A DNA stretch of 64,000 nt from assembly GCF_026625985.1 (NCBI RefSeq), contig NZ_CP113116.1:5518001-5582000 (forward strand), read 5' to 3'. The position numbers and the translations under genes were made by a program. Shown piece after piece: positions 8,278 to 16,639 of this stretch. Below the pieces are notes generated by a model that was not told the origin of the DNA, searched no databases, and worked only from the letters and a program-made list of their open reading frames with translations. Origin of the DNA: Mycobacterium sp. Aquia_213 (lineage in GTDB: Bacteria; Actinomycetota; Actinomycetes; Mycobacteriales; Mycobacteriaceae). Numbering within the stretch: the first letter of the stretch is position 1; each line of letters begins with the position of its first letter.

Positions 8278-11200
8278 CTCTGCGGCGGCAACGACTCCGT
8301 CGGCGACGCCCGCGGAATCGGCCACGGCCTCGTCGGCTGCGCCGCTGTCGCGACGCTGGCTCTTCGGAGTTGGCGCGATCGCACTGGCGCTGGCGTTCGC
8401 CCAATCCCCCGGGCAGGTGTCCCCCGACACCAAGCTGGACCTGACCGCCAACCCGCTGCGCTTCCTGGCCCGCGCGACCAACCTCTGGAACAGCGAGCTG
8501 CCCTTCGGCCAGACACAGAATCAGGCCTACGGCTACCTGTTTCCGCACGGCACCTTCTTTGCGATCGGCCACCTGCTCGGCGTGCCCGGCTGGATGACCC
8601 AGCGGCTGTGGTGGGCGTTGCTGCTGACGGTCGGCTTCTGGGGATTGCTGCGGGTCGCCGAGGCGCTGGGAATCGGCAGCCCGACGGCACGGCTGATCGG
8701 CGCGGCCGCGTTCGCGTTGTCCCCGCGAGTGCTGACCACGCTCGGCTCGATTTCGTCGGAGACCTTGCCGATCATGCTGGCGCCATGGGTATTGCTGCCG
8801 ACGATCCTGGCCCTGCGGGGAAACTCCGGACGCTCGGTGCGGGCACTGGCCGGCCAGGCTGGGCTGGCGGTCGCGCTGATGGGCGCCGTCAACGCCATCG
8901 CCACGCTGGCGGGTTGCGTGCCGGCGGTCATCTGGTGGGCCTGCCATCGGCCGAATCGGTTGTGGTGGCGCTACACCGCGTGGTGGCTGTTCAGTCTTGT
9001 GCTGGCGATGTCGTGGTGGGTCGTCGCGCTGGTGCTGCTGCGCAACGTCAGTCCGCCGTTCCTGGACTTCATCGAATCCTCGGGCGTGACGACGCAATGG
9101 TCCTCGCTGGTCGAGATGCTGCGCGGCACCGACAGCTGGACTCCGTTCGTGGCGCCGACCGCGACCGCGGGCGCGCCGCTGGTGACCGGATCGGCAGCCA
9201 TCCTGGCGACCTGCCTGGTCGCCGCGGCCGGGCTGGCCGGGCTGGCCAGCCCGGGGATGCCGGCTCGCGGACGGCTGGTGACGATGCTGCTGGTCGGGGT
9301 CGTGTTGATGGCCGTCGGCTACAGCGGCGGGCTGGGCTCACCGCTGGCGCATGCGGTGCAACTGTTCCTGGACGCCGCGGGCGCACCGCTGCGCAACGTG
9401 CACAAGCTGGAGTCGGTCATCCGGATTCCGATCGTGCTGGGCGTCGTAGCGCTGCTCGGCCGGGTACCGCTGCCGGGCAGCGCGCCGAGAGCACAGTGGC
9501 TGGGCGCGTTCGCCCATCCCGAGCGCGACAAGCGGGTCGCCGCGACAGTAGTGATACTGACCGCGCTGATGGTGAGCACCTCGCTGGCGTGGACCGCGCG
9601 GCTCACTCCGCCGGGCACGTTCAGCGCGATCCCCCGCTACTGGCACGACGCCGCCGACTGGCTCGGCGCCCATAACACCGGTACGCCCACCCCCGGACGG
9701 GTGCTGGTGGTCCCGGGGGCACCGTTCGCCACGCAGATATGGGGCACCACCCACGACGAACCGCTTCAGGTGCTCGGCAGCAACCCGTGGGGCGTGCGCG
9801 ACTCCATCCCGTTGACTCCGCCGCAGACCATCCGGGCGCTGGATTCCGTGCAACGCCTGTTCGCCGCCGGCCTCCCCTCGGCGGGACTAGCCGATACCCT
9901 TGCCCGCCAAGGAATTTCGTATGTCGTGGTACGCAACGACCTGGATCCCGACTCGTCGCGTTCGGCGCGCCCGATCCTGGTCCATCGCACCATCGAGGGG
10001 TCGCCGCGACTGGAGAAGGCGGCGCAGTTCGGTGACCCGGTCGGGCCCGGCACGTTGCCCGGCTTCGTCGCCGACAGCGGACTGCGCCCGCGCTATCCGG
10101 CCGTCGAGATCTTCCGGGTCGCCGCTCCCGGCAATCCGGGAGCGCCCTACTTCACCGGCATCGACGCGGTGGCCCACGTCGACGGCGGTCCCGAAGTGCT
10201 GCTGCGTCTCGACGAGCGGCGTCGGCTGCTGGGCCAGCCGCCGCTGGGCCCGGTGCTGCTGACCGCCGACGCCCGAGCTGCCGGGCTGCCGGCGCCCCCC
10301 GGGGCTGGGGTGACCGTGACGGACACCCCGGCCGCGCGCGAGACCGACTACGGCCGCGTCGACGAGCACTCGTCGGCGATCCGGGCCGACGGCGACACCA
10401 GACACACCTTCAACCGGGTGCCCGACTATCCGGTCCCCGGCGCCGATCCCGTGTACGGCGGCTGGAATGGCGGGCGGATCACCGTGTCGAGTTCGTCGTC
10501 GGACTCCACGGCCATGCCCGATGTCGCGCCGGCGACGTCCCCGGCCGCGGCGATCGACGGCGATCCGGCGACGGCGTGGGTGACCAATGCCCTGCAAGCC
10601 GCCGTCGGGCAGTGGCTGCAGGTCAACTTCGACCACCCGGTGACCAACGCGGCGCTCACCCTGACTCCCAGCGCCACCGCCGTCGGCTCCCAGGTCCGCC
10701 GCATCGCGATCGATACCGCCACCGGCAGCACCACCCTGCGCTTCGACCAGCCCGGCAAACCGCTCACCGTGGCGCTGCCCTACGGCGAAACCCCGTGGGT
10801 GCGAATCACCGCCGCCGGCACCGACGACGGATCCAGCGGCGTGCAGTTCGGCATCACCGACCTGTCCATCACCCAGTACGACGCCTCCGGCTTCGCGCAC
10901 CCGGTCGACCTGCGGCACACCGTACGGGTGCCGGGGCCGCCGCGGGGTTCGGCGATCGCGGGCTGGGACCTGGGCTCGGAATTGCTCGGCCGGCCGGGTT
11001 GCGCCCCGGCGGCCGACAGCGTGCGCTGCGCGCCGTCGATGGCGCTGGCCCCGGAGGAGCCGGTCAATTTCAGCCGCACCCTGACCGTTCCCACGCCGGT
11101 GTCGGTCACCCCTCGGTTGTGGGTGCGGCCCCGGCAGGGCCCCAACCTCGCCGACCTGATCGCCGAGCCGAATACCACTCGGGCCCAAGGCGATTCCGAC

Positions 11201-12571
11201 ACGGTGGACGTCCTCGGCTCGGCCTACGCGGCCACCGACGGCGATCCTGCCACCGCCTGGACGGCGCCGCAGCGGATGGTGCAGCACAAGAGCGCGCCGA
11301 CGCTGACGCTGGTCCTGCCGCGACCGACCGAGGTCGCGGGGCTGCGGCTGCTGCCCGGTCGCTCGACGTTGCCCGCCCGGCCGACGGTGGTGGCCGTCAA
11401 CCTCGGCGACGGCCCACAGGTCCGAAAACTCACGCCGAGCGGAGAAGGGGCCGCCCAGCCCCAAACGCTGTCGCTGCGACCCCGGGTGACCGACACCGTC
11501 ACCGTCAGCCTGCTGGACTGGCAAGACGTCATCGACCGCAACGCGCTGGGCTTCGACCAGCTCAAGCCGCCGGGGCTGGCCGAGGTCGCGGCGCTGGGTA
11601 CCGACGGCAACCCGATCGCCCCCGCCGACGCGGCGCGCAACCGGCCGCGCGAGATCGTCGTCGACTGCGATCACGGCCCGGTCATCGCGGTCGCGGGCCG
11701 GTTCGTGCACACCTCGATCCGGACCACAGCGGGAGCGCTGCTGAACGGCGAACCGATACCCGTCAGCACCTGCGATCCCAATCCGATCGCGCTGCCGACG
11801 GGGCAGCAGGAATTGCTGATCAGCCCCGGCGCCCGGTTCGTGGTGGACGGGGCACAGCTCTCGACCGCCGATGCCGCCGAATTGCCCAGCGCCACGGGTC
11901 TTTCCACGGTGCCAGCGGCGACGGGGGCCTGGGGCCCCGACCGTCGCGAAGTCCGGGCCCCGGCATCGCCCACCTCCCGGGTGCTGGTCATTCCCGAGAG
12001 CATCAATCCCGGCTGGGTGGCACGCACCAGCAGCGGCGCCCGACTGACGCCGGTGGCCGTGAACGGGTGGCAGCAGGGCTGGCTGGTGCCCGCCGGAGAT
12101 CCCGGCACGATCACGCTGAGCTTCGCGTCCAATTCGCTGTACCGGGTCGGCCTGGCGGTGGGTCTGGCGTTGCTGCCGCTGTTGGCCATGCTCGCGTTGT
12201 GGCGCCGGCGCGGGCGGTCCGACGACGCGCCCGCGTCGCCATGGTCGCCCGGGCCCTGGGCGGCGGTGCCGGTGCTGGCGGCCGGGGCGGTGATCGCCGG
12301 CGTCGCAGGGGTCGTCGTGCTCGGCGGTGTCCTCGGTCTGCGGTACGCGCTGCGTCATCGCGAGCGGTGGCGCGACCGGGTCACCATCGCCGCCAGCGCG
12401 GGCGGCCTGATTCTGGCCGGGGCGGCACTGTCGCGGCATCCCTGGCGATCGGTCGACGGGTACGCCGGCCATTCCGCGAATGTGCAACTGCTGGCACTGA
12501 TTTCGCTGGCCGCGGTCGCCGCCTCGGTGATCGCCCTGCCGGATCGCGGGCGCGCGGCGCACGACGAATAA
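8234..12571 (+). CDS. aftD: AftD alpha-(1,3)-arabinofuranosyltransferase
   Basis: A 1445-residue membrane glycosyltransferase of GT-C type that uses decaprenyl-phosphoryl arabinose to branch arabinan of arabinogalactan and lipoarabinomannan at the outer membrane face. From about residue 40 it follows the M. tuberculosis protein closely: an early acidic loop (QVSPDTKLDLTANPLRFLAR), many membrane helices to about residue 450, then a long periplasmic part with discoidin-like carbohydrate-binding regions (for example around 755-850 and 990-1080), and terminal helices from about 1310. ATG 8234 has AGGAAG upstream and is the only plausible start. The first 38 residues (low-complexity Ala/Ser/Pro) are encoded by a dispersed repeat and are not part of the conserved protein. 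Confidence 0.93.
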   Translation: MGAPPACGGGSPPSNSAAATTPSATPAESATASSAAPLSRRWLFGVGAIALALAFAQSPGQVSPDTKLDLTANPLRFLARATNLWNSELPFGQTQNQAYGYLFPHGTFFAIGHLLGVPGWMTQRLWWALLLTVGFWGLLRVAEALGIGSPTARLIGAAAFALSPRVLTTLGSISSETLPIMLAPWVLLPTILALRGNSGRSVRALAGQAGLAVALMGAVNAIATLAGCVPAVIWWACHRPNRLWWRYTAWWLFSLVLAMSWWVVALVLLRNVSPPFLDFIESSGVTTQWSSLVEMLRGTDSWTPFVAPTATAGAPLVTGSAAILATCLVAAAGLAGLASPGMPARGRLVTMLLVGVVLMAVGYSGGLGSPLAHAVQLFLDAAGAPLRNVHKLESVIRIPIVLGVVALLGRVPLPGSAPRAQWLGAFAHPERDKRVAATVVILTALMVSTSLAWTARLTPPGTFSAIPRYWHDAADWLGAHNTGTPTPGRVLVVPGAPFATQIWGTTHDEPLQVLGSNPWGVRDSIPLTPPQTIRALDSVQRLFAAGLPSAGLADTLARQGISYVVVRNDLDPDSSRSARPILVHRTIEGSPRLEKAAQFGDPVGPGTLPGFVADSGLRPRYPAVEIFRVAAPGNPGAPYFTGIDAVAHVDGGPEVLLRLDERRRLLGQPPLGPVLLTADARAAGLPAPPGAGVTVTDTPAARETDYGRVDEHSSAIRADGDTRHTFNRVPDYPVPGADPVYGGWNGGRITVSSSSSDSTAMPDVAPATSPAAAIDGDPATAWVTNALQAAVGQWLQVNFDHPVTNAALTLTPSATAVGSQVRRIAIDTATGSTTLRFDQPGKPLTVALPYGETPWVRITAAGTDDGSSGVQFGITDLSITQYDASGFAHPVDLRHTVRVPGPPRGSAIAGWDLGSELLGRPGCAPAADSVRCAPSMALAPEEPVNFSRTLTVPTPVSVTPRLWVRPRQGPNLADLIAEPNTTRAQGDSDTVDVLGSAYAATDGDPATAWTAPQRMVQHKSAPTLTLVLPRPTEVAGLRLLPGRSTLPARPTVVAVNLGDGPQVRKLTPSGEGAAQPQTLSLRPRVTDTVTVSLLDWQDVIDRNALGFDQLKPPGLAEVAALGTDGNPIAPADAARNRPREIVVDCDHGPVIAVAGRFVHTSIRTTAGALLNGEPIPVSTCDPNPIALPTGQQELLISPGARFVVDGAQLSTADAAELPSATGLSTVPAATGAWGPDRREVRAPASPTSRVLVIPESINPGWVARTSSGARLTPVAVNGWQQGWLVPAGDPGTITLSFASNSLYRVGLAVGLALLPLLAMLALWRRRGRSDDAPASPWSPGPWAAVPVLAAGAVIAGVAGVVVLGGVLGLRYALRHRERWRDRVTIAASAGGLILAGAALSRHPWRSVDGYAGHSANVQLLALISLAAVAASVIALPDRGRAAHDE

Positions 12572-12657
12572 CCTTTCCGGCGTTGGCTAGCCGATTAGCG
12601 GCTGGTTGACTGGATACGCGGAACGGTGTGACCGCCATCGTCCGAGGAGTTATGCCC

Positions 12658-14106
12658 ATGGGATGGTTTTCTGCCCCCGACTACTGGTTGGGCAGGCTGG
12701 TGCTCGAGCGCGGCGTGGCGGCCATCTACCTGATCGCGTTCATCGCCGCCGCGCTGCAGTTCCGCGCGCTGATCGGCGAGCACGGAATCCTGCCGGTGCC
12801 ACGGTTTTTGGCGCGGCAGTCGTGGTGGAAGTCGCCGAGCATCTTCGCGGTGCACTACTCCGATCGGCTGTTCGCCGGTGTCTGCTGGTTCGGGGTGGCG
12901 CTGTCGGCGACCGTCGTCGGCGGCGTGGCCGACCTGGTGCCGCTCTGGGCCGCGCCGGTGATCTGGCTGACGCTGTGGGTGCTCTACCTGTCGATCGTCA
13001 ACGTCGGGCAGGCGTGGTACTCGTTCGGCTGGGAATCCCTGCTGCTGGAAAGCGGATTCCTGATGATCTTCCTCGGCAACGATCGCGTCGCGCCGCCGGT
13101 GCTGACGTTATGGATGGCGCGACTGCTGCTGTTTCGGGTCGAGTTCGGTGCCGGGTTGATCAAGATGCGCGGCGACGCGTGCTGGCGCGACCTGACCTGC
13201 CTGTACTACCACCACGAGACCCAGCCGATGCCGGGGCCGCTGAGCTGGCTCTTCCATCACCTGCCCAAGCCGCTGCATCGAATTGAGGTGGCGGGCAACC
13301 ACTTCGCGCAGCTGGTGGTGCCGTTCGGACTATTCGCGCCCCAGCCGGTGTCCAGCGTGGCCGCGGCGATCATCGTCGTCACCCAGCTATGGCTGGTGAC
13401 CTCCGGTAACTTCGCCTGGCTCAATTGGCTGACGATCGTCCTGGCGTTCAGCGCCATCGACGACTCTTCCGCGGCACTGGTGTTGCCGATACCCGGGCAT
13501 TCGCCGCTGCCGCTGTCGCCGCCGTGGTTCGTCGGCCTGGTGGTGGCGTTCGCGGGTGCGGTGCTGTTCCTGACGTACTGGCCGGTGCGCAATATGTTGT
13601 CCCCACGTCAACGAATGAACATGTCCTTCAACCCGTTTCACTTGGTGAACAGCTACGGCGCGTTCGGCACCATCGGCCGGGTGCGCCACGAGGTGGTGAT
13701 CGAGGGCACCGACGAACCCCGACTCACCGCGCAGACGGTGTGGAAGGAATACGAGTTCAGGGGCAAGCCCGGCGCTGTTGGACGGTTGCCCCGCCAGTGG
13801 GCGCCCTATCATCTGCGACTGGACTGGCTGATGTGGTTCGCCGCGATCTCTCCGGGTTATGCCCAGCCATGGCTGGAACCGTTCTTACAACGGCTGCTGC
13901 GCAATGACCGCGCCACACTACGGCTGTTGCGGCACAATCCTTTTCCCGATTTGCCGCCGCGTTATGTTCGAGCTCAGCTCTACCAGTACCGCTTCACCAC
14001 GCCAGCGGAACTACGGCGCGATCGGGCATGGTGGCATCGGACGCTGGTGAGTCAATACTTTTCGCCGACGACGCTAGCGGGGGCGACGTCGCCGCCCGCC
14101 GGCTGA
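12658..14106 (+). CDS. Lipase maturation factor family membrane protein (Rv0235c-like)
   Basis: A 482-residue polytopic protein of the LMF1/DUF1222 family, the same length as I recall for Rv0235c. It shows about eight membrane helices, the conserved core NVGQAWYSFGWESLLLESGF and GAGLIKMRGDACWRDLTCLYYHHETQ around 125-200, and a C-terminal soluble region with QWAPYHLRLDWLMWF. Animal LMFs assist folding of secreted lipases; the bacterial role is not established. ATG 12658 was chosen because GAGGAG lies 10 nt upstream; GTG 12628 and ATG 12652 are alternatives. It follows aftD by 86 nt and is probably co-transcribed. Confidence 0.85.
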   Translation: MGWFSAPDYWLGRLVLERGVAAIYLIAFIAAALQFRALIGEHGILPVPRFLARQSWWKSPSIFAVHYSDRLFAGVCWFGVALSATVVGGVADLVPLWAAPVIWLTLWVLYLSIVNVGQAWYSFGWESLLLESGFLMIFLGNDRVAPPVLTLWMARLLLFRVEFGAGLIKMRGDACWRDLTCLYYHHETQPMPGPLSWLFHHLPKPLHRIEVAGNHFAQLVVPFGLFAPQPVSSVAAAIIVVTQLWLVTSGNFAWLNWLTIVLAFSAIDDSSAALVLPIPGHSPLPLSPPWFVGLVVAFAGAVLFLTYWPVRNMLSPRQRMNMSFNPFHLVNSYGAFGTIGRVRHEVVIEGTDEPRLTAQTVWKEYEFRGKPGAVGRLPRQWAPYHLRLDWLMWFAAISPGYAQPWLEPFLQRLLRNDRATLRLLRHNPFPDLPPRYVRAQLYQYRFTTPAELRRDRAWWHRTLVSQYFSPTTLAGATSPPAG

Positions 14107-14113
14107 ACGCAGG

Positions 14114-14581
14114 TCAGCCAAGTCTGCTGATGTCCGTAATGAGCTGGGAGACAACCGTGATCGAGGCGATCCGGCGCCCGGTGTCGTCGTCGAGGTCTGC
14201 GCCCAGAACGGCGTTCGTCTTCGTCAGCTTCAGCACTCGGCCCGTGGCCTCATAGGAATTCGCAGTTCCGCCCCGCAGGATCGTCACCGTCATGCTCAGC
14301 GTCGGGCAGGGACAACCCGTCACCAGCGAGCCGCAATGCGTGGCCGTCTGATCCAGCATCTCGGCCATCGACCCACCGCTGAGTTGAGCGAAATTGAAAG
14401 CACCGGGCCCAGGTTCGTACGACATGCGTAGCCATCGCTCGTCTCGACAGCCCTCGAGGAACCTCGCGTTCAGCGCCGAAAGGTTGGGTGTCAGGTGTTT
14501 GTTCGCGTGCGCAACCCATTCCGCGTCGGACAGGGCGGCCCCAGGTTCTCCGAATAGGCCGAGGTATCCAGCGACATCCAC
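14114..14581 (-). CDS. PaaI-like hot-dog thioesterase
   Basis: A 155-residue protein. The second half is a PaaI-type hot-dog domain: FAQLSGGSMAEMLDQTATHC near 65-85 holds the helix with the expected catalytic Asp (MLDQ), followed by beta strands (TLSMTVTILRGG, YEATGRVLKLTKTNAVLGAD). It should hydrolyse an acyl-CoA or aryl-CoA thioester; the substrate is unknown. GTG 14581 has no strong ribosome binding site. It converges on the lipase maturation factor gene (7-nt gap) and diverges from R2lox-1. I recall no counterpart at this place in M. tuberculosis. Confidence 0.72.
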   Translation of the reverse strand: MDVAGYLGLFGEPGAALSDAEWVAHANKHLTPNLSALNARFLEGCRDERWLRMSYEPGPGAFNFAQLSGGSMAEMLDQTATHCGSLVTGCPCPTLSMTVTILRGGTANSYEATGRVLKLTKTNAVLGADLDDDTGRRIASITVVSQLITDISRLG

Positions 14582-14691
14582 GTCTGCCAGGTTAGAACGA
14601 ATCGACCTTCCGCCGCAGCGGGTGCGTTTGGCGTATTAACTCGTGCGTGTTCTGTCCATGTCCCTGGCCGTATTCCCGACCTGGCGTCACC

Positions 14692-14711
14692 ATCGAGTCA
14701 ATGCACTCGAT
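14692..14711 (+). promoter_or_regulatory. Inverted repeat before the R2lox-1 ribosome binding site
   Basis: ATCGAGT-CAATGC-ACTCGAT is a perfect 7-bp inverted repeat ending just before GAGGGGG (14713-14719), the ribosome binding site of the downstream gene. It could be an operator or an mRNA hairpin that occludes the ribosome binding site. Which one applies is unknown. Confidence 0.4.
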
Positions 14712-14727
14712 TGAGGGGGTCAACCAG

Positions 14728-15678
14728 ATGACACGCACACATTCGGGTTCGCTGGCTGCGGGCGGACTGAACTGGGATAGCTTGCCGCTGCGGCTATTCG
14801 CCGGGGGCAACGCCAAGTTCTGGGATCCGGCAAATATCGACTTCTCCCGCGACCGCGCGGACTGGGAAAGCCTGACCGATGAGGAACGCCGCCTCGCCAT
14901 GCAATTGTGCGTCCAATTCATTGCCGGGGAGGAGGCGGTGACCGAGGACATTCAGCCGTTCATGGCGGCCATGCGGGCCGAGGGCCGGCTGGGTGACGAG
15001 ATGTATCTGACCCAGTTCGCTTTCGAGGAAGCAAAACACACCCAGGTGTTCCGCATGTGGCTCGACGCCGTCGGAGAGACCGACGATCTGCAGGGCTACC
15101 TCGAGCCGCTGTCCGCGTACCGACAGATCTTCTACGAGGAGCTGCCAAACTGCCTCGACGCGTTGACAATCGACCCGTCACCCGTCGCGCAGATACGGGC
15201 ATCCGTGACCTACAACCACGTGGTCGAGGGCATGATGGCGCTGACCGGCTACCACTCGTGGCACAAGATCTGCGCCGGACGCAACATCCTCCCCGGCATG
15301 CGGGAGTTGGTCCGGCGCATCGGCGACGACGAGCGACGCCACATGGCGTGGGGCACCTTCACCTGCCGGCGCCACGTCGCCGCCGACGACACCAACTGGG
15401 CCGTGTTCGAGGCACGGATGAACGAGCTGATTCCGCTGGTCATGCAGGCGACCGAACAGTCTTATGCCACGTTCAGCGATCCCATCCCGTTCGGCCTGGA
15501 CCTAGACGAGTCGCGCCAATACGCCTCCGACAAGGGGATGCGCCGGTTCGGCACGATTTCCAGCGCCCGCGGACGTCCGCTCGGCGAGATCGACCTCGAC
15601 TACTCGCCGGTGCAGCTCGAGGACACCTTCGCCGACGAGGACGAAAAGGCCATGGCCGCAACGGGATCAGTGAGATGA
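14728..15678 (+). CDS. R2-like ligand-binding oxidase (R2lox), copy 1
   Basis: A 316-residue ferritin-like protein of the R2lox family (Mn/Fe cofactor, long-chain ligand bound in place of radical transfer), often annotated nrdB although it is not a working ribonucleotide reductase subunit. Expected metal ligands Glu68, Glu101, His104, Glu167, Glu202 and His205 are all present, as are Val71 and Tyr162, which form the family's cross-link. ATG 14728 has GAGGGGG 8 nt upstream and the product begins MTRT like the M. tuberculosis protein. It overlaps the next gene by 4 nt (ATGA). It is a second copy; the syntenic ortholog of Rv0233 is the gene at 19802-20740. Confidence 0.9.
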   Translation: MTRTHSGSLAAGGLNWDSLPLRLFAGGNAKFWDPANIDFSRDRADWESLTDEERRLAMQLCVQFIAGEEAVTEDIQPFMAAMRAEGRLGDEMYLTQFAFEEAKHTQVFRMWLDAVGETDDLQGYLEPLSAYRQIFYEELPNCLDALTIDPSPVAQIRASVTYNHVVEGMMALTGYHSWHKICAGRNILPGMRELVRRIGDDERRHMAWGTFTCRRHVAADDTNWAVFEARMNELIPLVMQATEQSYATFSDPIPFGLDLDESRQYASDKGMRRFGTISSARGRPLGEIDLDYSPVQLEDTFADEDEKAMAATGSVR

Positions 15679-16508
15679 AAGCGCTGTGCATTGTCGCGGC
15701 AGCCGCCATAGCGCTCGCGCCGCTCTCAGCGGTAGCAACGACAACCGCTGTGGCACAAGCGGCTCCGCTTTCCGACGCTGGTGCAGACCCTACGGGTCCT
15801 TCCGCACCCGCGTACCGTCCCGGCAGGGCCGCTGATGAGCAGCCGAGCCCACCCGGGCGGGACGTGGCGCTGCACTATGCGGTGTTGATGACAGCGGCGG
15901 GCCTTGTCGCCTGGGCTATCGGATCGCCTACACGTCGCGGCAGTGGCACACCTGCGATCCCGGCCCGGCCGGTACCTCGCCGGGCCGGCCGCGGTGCGCT
16001 AGCCGTCAAATCCACGCTCACGTTTGCGGCGACTGATCCTCCAGGCTCGGAGGTCAAGAGAAGGGTGCTGGTCGAGGCCGCCCATAGATGCGCCGTCCCC
16101 ACCTGTCGACACCCAACGACCGAGATAGCTCACATCGTGCCTGGCTCACAGAGCCGTGACGACTCGTTCGACAACCTCATCGCGCTATGCCCGGACTGCC
16201 AACAGAAAGAGATCGATCGGCGGTCGATCCGCAGGTACAAGCGTAATCTCGGGATCTTGAACAGCCGCTACTCTGATCTCGAGCGCCGGGTGTTCGATCA
16301 GATCGCCGAGACAGATCGGAGATCCTTCATTGTCGAGGCGGGGCTGGAGATCCCTCTCCTGCACGCCGTCAATGATGGGCTTTTGAAACGAGTCGAACCA
16401 TCGCCAGTACCGACGCAACGCGGTGAACCAACTCATTACAAATACGAAGTCGCCGACGCGGGGCTGGAATTCGTCAGCCGATACGTCCAGGGTGAAGACA
16501 TATCGTGA
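15675..16508 (+). CDS. HNH-domain protein with N-terminal signal/membrane segments
   Basis: A 277-residue protein whose ATG overlaps the R2lox-1 stop (ATGA), so the two are translationally coupled. Residues 1-30 look like a signal peptide (MKALCIVAAAAIALAPLSAV, then Ala-rich), and residues 66-84 are a membrane helix. Residues 128-180 form an HNH-nuclease-like zinc finger: EAAHRCAVPTC (Cys139, Cys144), EIAHIVPGS (His153), FDNLIALCPDCQQ (Asn167, Cys172, Cys175). The His that normally follows the last Cys is Gln176, so catalysis may be weakened. The C-terminus has a winged-helix-like HYKYEVADAGLEF. The N-terminal part may be a recent fusion; a later start cannot be excluded. Confidence 0.7.
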   Translation: MKALCIVAAAAIALAPLSAVATTTAVAQAAPLSDAGADPTGPSAPAYRPGRAADEQPSPPGRDVALHYAVLMTAAGLVAWAIGSPTRRGSGTPAIPARPVPRRAGRGALAVKSTLTFAATDPPGSEVKRRVLVEAAHRCAVPTCRHPTTEIAHIVPGSQSRDDSFDNLIALCPDCQQKEIDRRSIRRYKRNLGILNSRYSDLERRVFDQIAETDRRSFIVEAGLEIPLLHAVNDGLLKRVEPSPVPTQRGEPTHYKYEVADAGLEFVSRYVQGEDIS

Positions 16509-16639
16509 GGTCCCGTAACTCCGCCCGTTGAGCCAAGGCCGCTGGGCTACTACCCGGGCTTACTTCTGGTAGGACAAGGCTCCCGTTCCCGCGAGCTGAC
16601 CGCCCTCGACGATCAGCAGCTGGCGAAACAGCATGGACG

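Noticed and set aside
9887..12562. 891-codon open frame on the minus strand across aftD
   Set aside because: It is antisense to a well-recognised gene; long open frames on the opposite strand are expected at this G+C content. Its translation is Arg/Gly-rich low complexity with no domain.
15057..15674. Extension of the HNH frame back into R2lox-1
   Set aside because: It overlaps R2lox-1 in another frame and is Arg-rich nonsense; the ATG at 15675 with its ATGA overlap is the natural start.
16509..16639. Possible small gene between the HNH and TPP enzyme stops
   Set aside because: No frame with a ribosome binding site and no clear terminator hairpin; I see nothing definite in it.
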